Part shown: piece by piece, positions 20,101-27,850 of the stretch
Layout: each line of letters starts with the position of its first letter
Position numbering within the stretch: position 1 is the stretch's first letter
From: Planctomycetota bacterium
GTDB taxonomy: Bacteria > Planctomycetota > MHYJ01 > WSZJ01 > JACPWG01
DNA: 64,000 bases
Assembly (NCBI GenBank): GCA_016197205.1
Contig: JACPWG010000014.1
Span: forward strand, 1 to 64,000
Direction: 5' to 3'
The notes under the pieces: model-generated
Seen by the model: the letters and a program-made list of their open reading frames with translations, nothing else
Databases searched by the model: none
Told to the model about the DNA's origin: nothing
Made by a program: the position numbers and the translations under genes

Positions 20101-20690
20101 ACCGGGTCGGCGCGCGCGCCGCCGAGGCGCTCGCGGAGTATTTGAGGCGCGTCCCGTCGCTGGCCAACATGAACGTCGACCCGCTCGAGCTGGAGTCGGC
20201 GGTGCGGACCTCGATCGAGCCGCCGCCGGCCGCGGCGCCGATCGGCCATCCGGGGTTCCTGGAACGGCCCGCCCTCGGCGCGGCGGCGGGCGCGGAAGCG
20301 CCGGACGCCGCTCACGCGGATGCGGCGCGGGAACCCGAGTCCGTTTCCGGCTCCATCGGCAAGGCGCTGAAGGATGCGGCCGAGAAGGCCGTGGACGGGG
20401 CGAAGGAGGCGGCGCGGCAGGCCGGGGTCGTAGCGCGTTCGGCGGGCGAGTCCGTGGCCTCGGCGGTGGAAGGGGCGAAGACCTTCGCGACCGAGCTGCG
20501 TCACACGGTCGTGAGCACGGAGAAACTGGCCGCGGAGGTCCAGCTTCCGATCCAGCTCCTCGGCGAGATCCAGAAGCTGCGGGCGCTCTACCGGGAGAAG
20601 GTGATCACGCGGGAACAGTACTACCGGATGAGAAATGCGATCCGGGAACAGGCGCTGGCGCAGTGCCGGAACCTGGGGCGACGGGTGTAG
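17187..20690 (+). CDS. Giant zinc-ribbon (MJ0042-type), PH-like, SHOCT-like protein, 1167 aa
   Basis: The start is ATG 17187 with GAAAGGA upstream. Residues 1-35 form a zinc ribbon with C7/C10 and C27/C30 (CPKC pairs), the short N-terminal MJ0042 finger common in Planctomycetota and Myxococcota. Residues about 45-240 are a Pro/Ala linker with long poly-Pro runs. Residues about 240-640 are an alpha-rich region I do not recognise. Two segments resemble bacterial PH-like folds: near 660 (VVLTNRAVYVPASDG) and near 925 (FLVTSHRLLVQGPATWQSLL). A hydrophobic stretch near 741-775 may touch a membrane. The C-terminus (LGEIQKLRALYREKVITREQ, then YYRMR) matches the SHOCT pattern, a short helical module often paired with PH-like domains. 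The function is unknown; a scaffold or membrane-stress role is a guess. Confidence 0.85.
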   Translation: MPYPVHCPKCNAGLSVQDEQVGKNVRCPKCQTVFQAPPPAGKGGFMARFRLKSEPKQESPATKLDDAPPTTPAAGKSPTPPPPDADADVDADAEGTAPQHPPSAPSEDSTPPAPPPPPPPPPPPAPPHAPPPPTPPSMPVVAGFPEGPDTTIEPRASAAPPSPPPPPPPAEPAAPAVVAPTPTGAAAPMAAAPAAAPASAGAPEPPPAAPPPPSAESTSTAIAPHVADAPLAVTEQQEAPAAKGGFLSRLGAKVKERIDSGVEAATAADRKAHGGLAGLRTRLGEKLAKKAIEAGISESASGLLTNPDVDRELKVLLRGAFEPLYESPDLAVCTQAGARDAGFLGAVEDAARDLVRHYAIADRGPKGEVRYFQVNFRDGVCQKLAELLGELGGEGGRYVLALQALAPGGDPGPYLVPGMNELLRRFAGVRSDVPSTITGMAEVYEEVRSGLHEVFGIEVRPDAGHVGRLLAKLDYAGTRALAPLDDRGRAFLAQTRIPPAELRPFLADVTQRHLDKATEGVEAFASWLGGVKGAFLEVREYCEGQLHVPFQPSVHELVARGTRFLNTTKALPTREEIGVVGPMLRELGYHSRDAESAVASLHLELANRRLSEERELHALVRSSLRDGFRGADRFGEADLRLVDRVTARNAHAERVLAAGPVVLTNRAVYVPASDGLSGARIPLACLVSVERRDELEPAPGGHAVVRRSYALDGGEDAPRFSFLTRFVDRSELESGQGAGLDVANWGVAGGMAALATGAPILLGVTLFSAARYAFAADRLEDLREAAAHGASAAASIDDLFGTLVHDNVRTWLARLDEPDAGANALVRHLGRARDDRARAGELLGWMREDGAGGPGTSALDEAGAAKLLAACGLEAKSRSHLRFALGLFALRRGELPVCTPAEVGLPLVLLPEEKIHGVWRGEPLSFLVTSHRLLVQGPATWQSLLLVDILGASRFGQDLQVHYLGEDRLFRYRVGARAAEALAEYLRRVPSLANMNVDPLELESAVRTSIEPPPAAAPIGHPGFLERPALGAAAGAEAPDAAHADAAREPESVSGSIGKALKDAAEKAVDGAKEAARQAGVVARSAGESVASAVEGAKTFATELRHTVVSTEKLAAEVQLPIQLLGEIQKLRALYREKVITREQYYRMRNAIREQALAQCRNLGRRV

Positions 20691-20701
20691 TAGACGAGAT
20701 C

Positions 20702-20958
20702 AGGTCCCGTAAGAAAATAACTTGCTCGTTGGACGCGCAGGGGGGCGACCTGAATTCTCAATGCTCAATTTTCAAGACTCAAAAAAGGCTCAAGGCTCAA
20801 TTCTCAATGACCACCATGAAACGTAACCCGGGCGCGGAATCGCGGACCCTGAGCCTTGAACTTTGAGCCTTGTCTGAAAATTGATCATTGAGCCTTGAGC
20901 CTTTTCCTGAGGAGCTCCCTGGTTTCCAAACTGCATGAGTTGTTTCTTTACGGGCCCT
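20702..20958 (+). repeat. Low-GC palindromic element (family G)
   Basis: The ends are imperfect inverted repeats of about 20 bp (GGTCCCGTAAGAAAATAACT at the left; ending GTTTCTTTACGGGCCC at the right, 16 of 20 matching). Inside are AT-richer runs built of CTCAAT, GGCTCAA and their complements (20750-20905). It is non-coding and clearly different in base composition from its surroundings. Confidence 0.5.
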
Positions 20959-21051
20959 TAGGTCCCGCGCAGAAATGACTTCACCTGCCGTGGAGTGGTT
21001 CAGCACACCGGCGGATGAAGAGCGTCGGGCCAACCCTCGCCGTGGCGGCGA

Positions 21052-21203
21052 CTCGCGCGGGCGGGGACGCCCGCGCCCCCAGGAGCCGTGAGGACGAAGC
21101 ATGCGCAGTTCTTCTTGCGCAGATTCGGACCTCGAGACTCCTGGGGGCGCGGCCCTTTGGGCCGCGCCCCCAGGCATTGCGTCTGGACTTCGGCAACAGG
21201 CCA
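21052..21203 (+). repeat. Two family A palindromes in tandem, one a hybrid
   Basis: The first (21052-21088) is a diverged core with CCCGCGCCCCCAGGAGCCGT. The second (21117-21203) begins like the 145-bp element (GCGCAGATTCGGACCTCGAG) but ends like the 129-bp form (GGCATTGCGTCTGGACTTCG). That makes it a natural hybrid of the two family A forms. The remaining sequence between 20959 and 21499 shows no gene. Confidence 0.6.
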
Positions 21204-21499
21204 CCAGCGCTTCAGGGGATCCGCGCCCCATGGACACCACAGTGTCGCGTCTCACGCAAAGTGAGAATGGCGTTTCAGGCCAAATGAGAACGGAACACAC
21301 CCTCACGCCACACATCCCACTCGGCCCTGGAGGCGAAGCATAGAGCTCATGCGCATCCCAGCCGAGGGAACCGCGACAGACCCGCTGCGCCGTTCTCAAT
21401 CGTGCGGGACGCCATTCTCATCGAAGATGGGACGCGACAATCGACCGGGACTGCACCGCGGCTGCCCATGAACGTCTCCAGGTCGGAGATCCGATCACG

Positions 21500-21949
21500 G
21501 TGCGGTTCGATCCGGAGGACCCGCGAGGGTGCTGGATTGCGGGCCAGGCATCGGCCGCCTACTGGGGGCTCGGGATGACCCATCTGCCGGGACCGTTCTG
21601 GCCGATGGTGTCGTTTGGCGTTTGCGTGGTTCTCGTGGGCGCAGGCGGTTTGTACTCGGCAGGGGGGACGCTCGCCCGCTGGCGGCGCGAGGCCGGACTG
21701 TGCCGAAACGGCGCTGCGGTTACGGGGAGGGTGGAAGGCCGCGAGGTTCGGGAGAGAGGCGCACTCACCCGATTCTACATCCGGGTCGCCTATCGGGATG
21801 CGGCCGGCTGCGAGCGGCACGAGCGCGCGTCCGTCCCCGCCGAAGACTGGCTGTCCTTCCGGCGCGGGAAAGCCGTCTCCATCCTTGTCGAGCCGACGAA
21901 CACGCGCCGGTTCGTCCTCTACCGTGCGGCGTCCTTCCGCGTGGGATGA
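21500..21949 (+). CDS. DUF3592-like membrane protein, probably 5'-truncated
   Basis: GTG 21500 opens 149 codons, but the same frame is already coherent upstream (AAHERLQVGDPITVRFDPED from about 21461), a pattern like the 'GDxVxVxYDPxxP' strand of DUF3592 proteins. The expected N-terminal membrane helix is missing before it. A hydrophobic helix follows (MVSFGVCVVLVGAGGLYSAG), then a beta-rich part with repeated G-V-R-Y patterns. The product would sit in the inner membrane. The stop is at 21947-21949. Function unknown; family assignment is tentative. Confidence 0.5.
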   Translation: MRFDPEDPRGCWIAGQASAAYWGLGMTHLPGPFWPMVSFGVCVVLVGAGGLYSAGGTLARWRREAGLCRNGAAVTGRVEGREVRERGALTRFYIRVAYRDAAGCERHERASVPAEDWLSFRRGKAVSILVEPTNTRRFVLYRAASFRVG

Positions 21950-22058
21950 ACTGTGCGCGAATCGGCGTCGACGCCGAGCGGGCCATCTCCTCGGTCCGGC
22001 GCAACCGCGAGGAACGGATGTTCGCCTCCGGGGCACTCCGCTCCCCTCCCCCTTCGCC

Positions 22059-22448
22059 TCAGCTCCGGCCTCCGCCGCCGCCCGCGCCCCCTGGGCCGCC
22101 CGACGACCCCGCGCCGTCCCGGACCTCGCGCGGCATGGCGAGTCCGAGCCAGGCGAGCGCGTCATGCGCCTGCTTCCCGAACGGCGTCTCCGCCAGGGCC
22201 TGCGCAAGGGCGTGCAGGGCGAAGAACCCGACCACCACCCCGCCGACGCCGAGGAGGAAGGCCCTCCGGCTGGGCTGGGCCCATTGCAGGAACCAGAAGG
22301 TGGCGCAGCCCAGGGCCACGACCAGGGAGAGGAGCACGAACGTGCGCGCCCCGCGGGCGAGGACCGCGAGAGGCCTGTCGTCCCGGGTCGCGGCCAGGAC
22401 GAGGCTTGTAACCATGCAGATCGGGAGGAAGAGCCAGAGCGGACTCAT
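22059..22448 (-). CDS. Small membrane protein, 129 aa
   Basis: ATG at 22446-22448 overlaps the stop of the upstream gene (ATGA), so the two are translationally coupled. Three hydrophobic helices are visible: LWLFLPICMVTSLVLAA, TFVLLSLVVALGCATFWFL and AFLLGVGGVVVGFFALHALA. A Gly-rich tail follows. No family was recognised. With its partner it forms a two-gene membrane unit. Confidence 0.7.
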   Translation of the reverse strand: MSPLWLFLPICMVTSLVLAATRDDRPLAVLARGARTFVLLSLVVALGCATFWFLQWAQPSRRAFLLGVGGVVVGFFALHALAQALAETPFGKQAHDALAWLGLAMPREVRDGAGSSGGPGGAGGGGGRS

Positions 22449-22867
22449 GCCAGGCCCTCCTTTTTCCCGGCCGGCGGCGCGCTGCGGTCCGTCGGGGCGT
22501 TCAGGCTCATCATCACCAGCACGTTCAAGAGGCCCGCGACCGACATGTAGAGGAGGCCGGCCTCCGAAAAGCGGGACGGGACGAGCCCTCGCGGCGCGCT
22601 CCGCGAGAGGAGGTGGGTGAGCCCGAGGCTCATGCCCGAGCCGAAATGCCCGATGAAGTAGAACGGATTGTCCGCGATCGGCTTGATCGTCCGGAAATCG
22701 GCGAGCACAAGACCGCCGAGGAAGGTCAGGAGGAGCAGCGCGAAAAAAAAGATGCCCTTCCCGGTCCGCCCCAGGAGCACGTGTCCGCCGCCCGGAATCA
22801 CCCAGGCCACGATCCAGGTCAAAAAATTCGGGGTCCGCGGGGGGGCCGCGTCCGGATGCTCGGCCAT
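22445..22867 (-). CDS. Membrane protein with GxGH-LGR motif (DUF6677-like)
   Basis: The product is 140 residues from ATG 22865-22867. After a short Pro-rich start, the first helix carries FLTWIVAWVIPGGGHVLLGR and then TGKGIFFF. This pattern, a 'PGxGHxxLGRxxKG' turn between two helices, is seen in small membrane proteins annotated DUF6677 in Planctomycetota and relatives. Two more hydrophobic segments follow (ALLLLTFLGGLVLADF and YMSVAGLLNVLVMMSLNAP). It overlaps the next gene by four bases. Its role is not known. Confidence 0.75.
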   Translation of the reverse strand: MAEHPDAAPPRTPNFLTWIVAWVIPGGGHVLLGRTGKGIFFFALLLLTFLGGLVLADFRTIKPIADNPFYFIGHFGSGMSLGLTHLLSRSAPRGLVPSRFSEAGLLYMSVAGLLNVLVMMSLNAPTDRSAPPAGKKEGLA

Positions 22868-23159
22868 GCCGGGTCTCACTCCTCTGGGCCCGCCCGACGC
22901 CGCTCGACGCCGCTCGACGCCGCGAGGCGGGCACGCTGTCGTACCAAGCCGGGGGTGCTCGTTTCTCACGGGAAGCTCCGTCGCCGCTCGCACACCAGCC
23001 GAGCCGTTTCCCGCGGAGGAGCGGGATCGAACCGGGGGAGGCGTCAGGACCCGCCGAGACCGCGCCCTGACGGTCGCGGTGCCGTGGCGACGCCGCTCCA
23101 CGCGGCCCAGCGGGCGTGCTCTCGTATCCAGCCGGGGGGAACGGCCGACGACAGGCGGG
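22868..23159 (-). repeat. Intergenic repeats including a half copy of family E
   Basis: The interval holds a diverged direct repeat (around 22915-22955 and 23095-23140, both containing a CCAGCCGGGGG-like segment). It also holds one end of family E at 23057-23084 (AGACCGCGCCCTGACGGTCG). No gene was seen. Confidence 0.5.
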
Positions 23160-24131
23160 CTACAACGAAAATCGCTCCCCCAGGTACACCTTCCGGACGA
23201 TGGGGTTATCCACGATCTCCCGCGGCGGACCGCTCGCCAGGATCTTCCCGTTGTCGATGATGTAGGACTTGTCCGTGACCGATAGGCTCTCCCGGACGTT
23301 GTGGTCGGTGAGCAGGATCCCGATGCCGCGGCCGCGCAGCCCCTGGATAAGCCCCTGGATCTCGGCGACGGCGATCGGATCCACGCCGGAAAAGGGTTCG
23401 TCCAGGAGCAGCAGGCAGGGCTCCGTCGTCAGGGCGCGCGCGATCTCCAGCCGCCGCGCCTCGCCGCCCGACAGCGTGCAGCCGAGCTGCCGGGCCAGGT
23501 GCGACAGCCCGAACTCCTCCATGAGCCGGCGGGCGCGCGCGACGCGCTCCGCCTTCGGCAGCCCGCGCGTCTCCAGGATCGCCAGCAGGTTCTCCTCGAC
23601 GGTCAGCCGCTGGAACACCGAGCGCTCCTGCGCCAGGTACCCCATGCCGCGGCGCGCACGCTCGTACATCGGCAGCCGCGTGACGTCCTCGCCCCGGAGC
23701 CGCACACGGCCCGCGCGCGGCGTCACCATGCCGATCGCCATCTTGAAGGTCGTCGTCTTCCCCGCGCCGTTCCGGCCCAAGAGCCCGATGATGGCGCCCG
23801 CTTGCACCTCGAAGCTGACGCCGTCCACCACGCGACGACCGCCGTAGACCTTTTCGAGTCCCTCCACGCAGAGCAGCTTCGGCTGCGCGGAGGGCGCGGC
23901 CTCGGATGCGCCGGCGGCGACCGAGCCCACCGCGAGAGCGGAAACGGCCCCCGCGGCGCTCGTGGCGGCCGGCTCGAGCCCATGCTCGTCGGCGAGCGCG
24001 CGGCCAGGGCTCTCCGCCGGCGAATCCGCGCCGAGCGGCCGCTCCCCGTTCGCGCCGGCGCGAGCGGGCACGTCCTTGCCATCCGTCACCCCGGCGGCCA
24101 TCGACCCGCCGGCCGTCTCGGAGGTGCTCAT
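23160..24131 (-). CDS. lptB: LPS export ABC transporter ATP-binding protein LptB with N-terminal extension
   Basis: The 323-residue product from ATG 24129-24131 overlaps the lepB stop by four bases. Residues 1-84 are an Ala/Gly-rich extension absent from ordinary LptB (about 240 residues). The ATPase then shows Walker A GRNGAGKTTT (119-128), a Q-loop near YLAQERSVF, signature LSGGEARRLE (220-229), Walker B LLLLDEPFSGVD, and H-loop TDHNVRESL. The tail IVRKVYLGERFSL is specific to LptB rather than to amino-acid transporter ATPases. LptB powers lipopolysaccharide extraction by LptFG at the inner membrane. LptF/G/C/A are not in the window. Linkage to lepB rather than other lpt genes is unusual. 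Confidence 0.92.
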   Translation of the reverse strand: MSTSETAGGSMAAGVTDGKDVPARAGANGERPLGADSPAESPGRALADEHGLEPAATSAAGAVSALAVGSVAAGASEAAPSAQPKLLCVEGLEKVYGGRRVVDGVSFEVQAGAIIGLLGRNGAGKTTTFKMAIGMVTPRAGRVRLRGEDVTRLPMYERARRGMGYLAQERSVFQRLTVEENLLAILETRGLPKAERVARARRLMEEFGLSHLARQLGCTLSGGEARRLEIARALTTEPCLLLLDEPFSGVDPIAVAEIQGLIQGLRGRGIGILLTDHNVRESLSVTDKSYIIDNGKILASGPPREIVDNPIVRKVYLGERFSL

Positions 24132-26035
24132 CGAATCAGCTTCATCCGCGGCGCGGGCCACCACACGAAGAAAGCCTTCCCGACCAGGTCCTCCTCGTCG
24201 ACGAATTTCTGCCACTCCGCGGGCGCGCTCCAGGAGGAGAGCTCGCTCTTCTCGTAGGTGTGCACGTCCCCGTAGACGTCTTTCATCGTGACCGTGTTCA
24301 GGTCGATCCTGCGCTCGTCAAGGTCGCCGTACACTTTGCGCCCATCGCGCATCGTGAGCTCCGCCCGCTGCCATAGCCGGCTGTCCTTGCTGTACTGGAC
24401 GTTGTCGCCGATGACGAAGTACTTTCCCTCCGGGATCAGCAGCCCGCTCTGGGAAAGGCAGCCACGCGCAGTATAGTAGACGTCCCGCTGGATCGCCAGT
24501 TCGTCCACGTCCCCGCCCACGCCGCGGAAGCCGAAGCGGATCGCCTTCGCGCCGTCGATGTTCTGCCCCCGCAGCAGGTCCTCCTGGAGCACCAGCTCCT
24601 GCAACAGCGCGACCCGACCGTCCACCTTCACGACCACGCGCCCGTCATAGAGCAGGAAGGCCAGGTCCGCCGCCTTGCCCGCCAGAAGCCGCGCCTCCAC
24701 GGGAAACCGGCCGCTCTCGTTCGTCAGCAGATTCTTCACGGTAACCACGGAAACGGCCTCTCGCCCCACCCCCAGCTCGAAGGTGACGAGGAACGGACTG
24801 TTCTGCAGTTCGACGAGGGCCGCGCCGCCGTCCTTGTCCGGCGTGAACCGGAACGAGAGCCGCACGTCGCCGACCTTGTTGTCGCCGCGACCGGCCCGCT
24901 CGTCCGGACCTTCCTTCCCCGGCCGGTCGTCCGTGACCGTGTTGCGGTACCGGAACCACGTGGGACTCCCCGCCGACGCGGGCTGCAGCCGCAGCGTGGA
25001 GCCGTGCAGACTGTAGCCGCGCGCGGAGGTCTCCCAGTACTGCGTGACGTCCCCCTTCCGGAAATCCGCCCTGTAGTACGGAATCCAGATGCTCTCCTGC
25101 ACGTCCAGCGGCTTCTTGGCGAGCAGGTAGGTCTTGCCGCCGTCGACCGGCAGGTGATAGATGTCGCCGTCTTCGACCTTGAACCACTCCGGTCCGATCC
25201 CCACGACGCGCTTGATGAAGTTTCGCGACGTGTCGAGCGGGTATTTGAAGACGATGACTTCGAAGCGATGGACCTGCTGAAAGGCGAGGAGGAACTTGTT
25301 GACCATGATCCGGTCGCCGTTGACCATCTGGTGCAGCTCCTGGCGCTCGCCGAAGGACTCTTCGTGGTCCCCCCAGAGCGTGGGCTGCATGGAACCCGTC
25401 GGGATCTTGAAGACCTCCACGCAGAAACAGCGGATGATGAGGGCCATCACGAAGGCGATGACGATCGCCTCGAAATTGTCCCGCACCCACGCCGAGAGGG
25501 AGTCGGGCTCGCGGTCGGCGAAGCGGTCGCCCGCGCGCGGTCCGGCCCCCGGCCCCGCGACCGCGGCCGACGCGGCGTGCAGGGCCTCGAAGTTCGAGGC
25601 GGTCAGGACGAGCGACGCGACGTGGAAACCCGCCGCCCAGAGCGCGCCCTCCCGCTGTTCGCTGACGTGCAGATAAATGCCGTAGCCTGCCCCGATCCCG
25701 TTCATGAGCATCGCGGCGTCGAAAACGCCGCGCCAGCGCTTCCAGAAGGCGAGGACCGTCGCGAGCGCGGGCAAGAGCAAGAGCCACCCGCTCCGGTCCC
25801 GGCCTTGGAGCAAGATCGGCGTCAGGAGGGTGAGCTTTACGCGCTCCGCCCAGAGCACCACCGCGCCCACGAGCAGGCCGCCGGCCAGCATGAGCGCCAG
25901 CTCCACGCCCGCCCCGCCCGCCGGGGAAGAGGGGGCGAGCGCCGCGGGGCCGGCCGTCTCGCGTCCGCGTGCGGCCGCGGCCTCCCGCTCCCGCTCCCGC
26001 TCGCCCGGTTCGGCCTGGATCGGATCAACACTCAT
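24128..26035 (-). CDS. lepB: Signal peptidase I with a 260-residue insertion
   Basis: The enzyme cleaves signal peptides of exported proteins at the outer face of the inner membrane. Its 635 residues compare with about 250-325 in usual enzymes. Several hydrophobic helices occupy residues 45-160, and another (190-208) precedes the catalytic serine S215 in KIPTGSMQPTLW. The general base is K275 in FIKRVVGIG. The final conserved box is at 540-553 (YFVIGDNVQYSKDSRLW). Between K275 and this box lies an insertion of about 260 residues, beta-rich (VRLSFRFTPDKDGGAALVEL), that may be a jelly-roll or lectin-like module. Long signal peptidases are known from Planctomycetota. It lies three bases after lepA and overlaps lptB. 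Confidence 0.92.
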   Translation of the reverse strand: MSVDPIQAEPGEREREREAAAARGRETAGPAALAPSSPAGGAGVELALMLAGGLLVGAVVLWAERVKLTLLTPILLQGRDRSGWLLLLPALATVLAFWKRWRGVFDAAMLMNGIGAGYGIYLHVSEQREGALWAAGFHVASLVLTASNFEALHAASAAVAGPGAGPRAGDRFADREPDSLSAWVRDNFEAIVIAFVMALIIRCFCVEVFKIPTGSMQPTLWGDHEESFGERQELHQMVNGDRIMVNKFLLAFQQVHRFEVIVFKYPLDTSRNFIKRVVGIGPEWFKVEDGDIYHLPVDGGKTYLLAKKPLDVQESIWIPYYRADFRKGDVTQYWETSARGYSLHGSTLRLQPASAGSPTWFRYRNTVTDDRPGKEGPDERAGRGDNKVGDVRLSFRFTPDKDGGAALVELQNSPFLVTFELGVGREAVSVVTVKNLLTNESGRFPVEARLLAGKAADLAFLLYDGRVVVKVDGRVALLQELVLQEDLLRGQNIDGAKAIRFGFRGVGGDVDELAIQRDVYYTARGCLSQSGLLIPEGKYFVIGDNVQYSKDSRLWQRAELTMRDGRKVYGDLDERRIDLNTVTMKDVYGDVHTYEKSELSSWSAPAEWQKFVDEEDLVGKAFFVWWPAPRMKLIR

Positions 26036-26038
26036 GCG

Positions 26039-27850
26039 TCACTCCCGGTCCGCGGTCAGGACGGCCATGAACGCCTTCTGCGGGATCTCGACCCGCCCGA
26101 CGTTCTTCATCTTCTTCTTCCCTTCCTTCTGCTTCTCCCACAGCTTCCGCTTCCGCGAGATGTCGCCGCCGTAGCACTTCGCGGTCACGTTCTTCGCCAG
26201 CGCCCGGATCGTCTCGCGCGCGACGATGCGCTTGCCGATCGAAGCCTGGAGCGGGATCTCGAAGAGATGACGCGGGATCTCCCGCCGCAGCACGGTGATC
26301 ATGCGCCGGCCTTTGAGCTCGGCCTGCTCCTTGTGCACGATCGTGGAAAGGGCGTCGACGGGGTCCCCCGCGACCAGGATGTCCAGGCGGACCAGGGTCG
26401 CCGCCTTGTAGCCCAGAATGTGGTAGTCCATCGTGCCATAGCCGCGCGTGAGGGACTTCATCTTGTCGTAGAAATCGAACACGATCTCGGCGAAGGGGAT
26501 GTCGTAGGTCAGCATGGCGCGGGTCGGGCTGATGTACTCGGTCTTCACGTAGACGCCGCGGCGCTCCATGCAGAGCGCCATGATCGGGCCGACGGAGTCC
26601 TTGGGCACGATGATCGCCACGCGCGAGATGGGTTCGCGCATCTCCAGGATCTCGTGCTCCTCCGGCAGGTCCGCGGGGTTGTCGACGCGCTTGGTCTTCG
26701 TCTCGCCGAGCTCGTTGTACATCACCTCGTACGTCACGTTCGGCGCGGTCTGGATCACCTCGACGCCCTCGTCCCGCTCGAGCCGCTCCTGCACGATCTC
26801 GAGGTGCAGGAGGCCGAGGAACCCGCACCGGAAGCCGAAGCCGAGCGCTTCGGAGGTTTCAGGCTGGAAGGTGAAGGAGGAATCGTTGAGGCTGAGGCGC
26901 TCGATCGACTGCTTCAGGGTCTTGAAGTCGGAGTCGTTGGTCGGGTAGAAGCCGCAGAAGACCATGGGCAGCGGCTCGCGATAGCCGGGCAGGGCTTGCA
27001 AACCCGCGGGGATGAGCTTCGGGGCGACGGTGTCCCCGATCTTCACGTCGCGAATGTTCTTGATTCCGGCGACGACGTACCCGACCTCCCCCATCTCCAG
27101 GCTCTTCACGGGGGCCATCTTCGGCCGGAACTTGCCGACCTCCTCGATCTGGAAGACGTTGCCGGTCCCCATCATCCGGATCTCCTCGCCGGGGCGGAGC
27201 ACGCCGTCCACGACGCGCGTGTACACGACCACCGCGCGGTATTCGTCGTATACCGAGTCGAAGATCAGGGCGCGGAGCGGCGAGTCGAGGCGGCCCTTGG
27301 GGGGCGGGACACCGCGAATCACCCGTTCGAGCAGGGCCTCGCAGCCGGCGCCGGTCTTCGCGCTCACCTGGAGCACCTCCTCGGCCTTGACGGCGAGGCT
27401 GTTCACCATTTCCTCGATGACCTCGTCGACGCGTGCGAGCGGCGAGTCGATCTTGTTGACGACGGGAATGATCTCGAGGCGGGCCTCCATGGCGAGGAAG
27501 GCGTTGGCGACGGTCTGGGCCTGCACGCCCTGCGTGGCGTCCACGAGCAGGATGGCGCCTTCGCAGGCGGCGAGGCTGCGGGAGACCTCGTAGGTGAAGT
27601 CGACGTGGCCGGGCGTGTCGATGAGGTTGAGCTGGTATTCCTCGCCGCCGAAGTCGTAGCGCATGGCCACGGCCTTCGCCTTGATCGTGATGCCGCGTTC
27701 GCGTTCGATCGCGTGCGAGTCGAGGAACTGTTGGCGCGACTCGCGGGCGGTGATCGTGCCGGTCAGCTCGAGCAGGCGGTCGGCGAGCGTGGACTTGCCG
27801 TGGTCGATGTGGGCGACGATGCAGAAATTTCGAATCGAGTCAGCGCGCAT
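26039..27850 (-). CDS. lepA: Elongation factor 4 (LepA), ribosomal back-translocase GTPase
   Basis: The 603 residues are the normal length. The start ATG 27848-27850 was chosen because MRADSIRNFCIVAHIDHGKS matches the conserved N-terminus. The GTPase motifs are G1 AHIDHGKST, DTPGH (G3) and NKID (G4). The family-specific C-terminal domain ends in AKCYGGDISRKRKLWEKQKE and GKKKMK. LepA acts on stalled or mistranslocated ribosomes. It overlaps the upstream ROK gene by 88 bp in another frame and is followed after three bases by lepB, the same lepA-lepB order as in enterobacteria. Confidence 0.97.
   Translation of the reverse strand: MRADSIRNFCIVAHIDHGKSTLADRLLELTGTITARESRQQFLDSHAIERERGITIKAKAVAMRYDFGGEEYQLNLIDTPGHVDFTYEVSRSLAACEGAILLVDATQGVQAQTVANAFLAMEARLEIIPVVNKIDSPLARVDEVIEEMVNSLAVKAEEVLQVSAKTGAGCEALLERVIRGVPPPKGRLDSPLRALIFDSVYDEYRAVVVYTRVVDGVLRPGEEIRMMGTGNVFQIEEVGKFRPKMAPVKSLEMGEVGYVVAGIKNIRDVKIGDTVAPKLIPAGLQALPGYREPLPMVFCGFYPTNDSDFKTLKQSIERLSLNDSSFTFQPETSEALGFGFRCGFLGLLHLEIVQERLERDEGVEVIQTAPNVTYEVMYNELGETKTKRVDNPADLPEEHEILEMREPISRVAIIVPKDSVGPIMALCMERRGVYVKTEYISPTRAMLTYDIPFAEIVFDFYDKMKSLTRGYGTMDYHILGYKAATLVRLDILVAGDPVDALSTIVHKEQAELKGRRMITVLRREIPRHLFEIPLQASIGKRIVARETIRALAKNVTAKCYGGDISRKRKLWEKQKEGKKKMKNVGRVEIPQKAFMAVLTADRE

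Noticed and set aside
17415..20504. Open frame of 1029 codons antisense to the zinc-ribbon giant
   Set aside because: The opposite strand has clear motifs (CPKC pairs, SHOCT end) and a ribosome site. The antisense product is low complexity.
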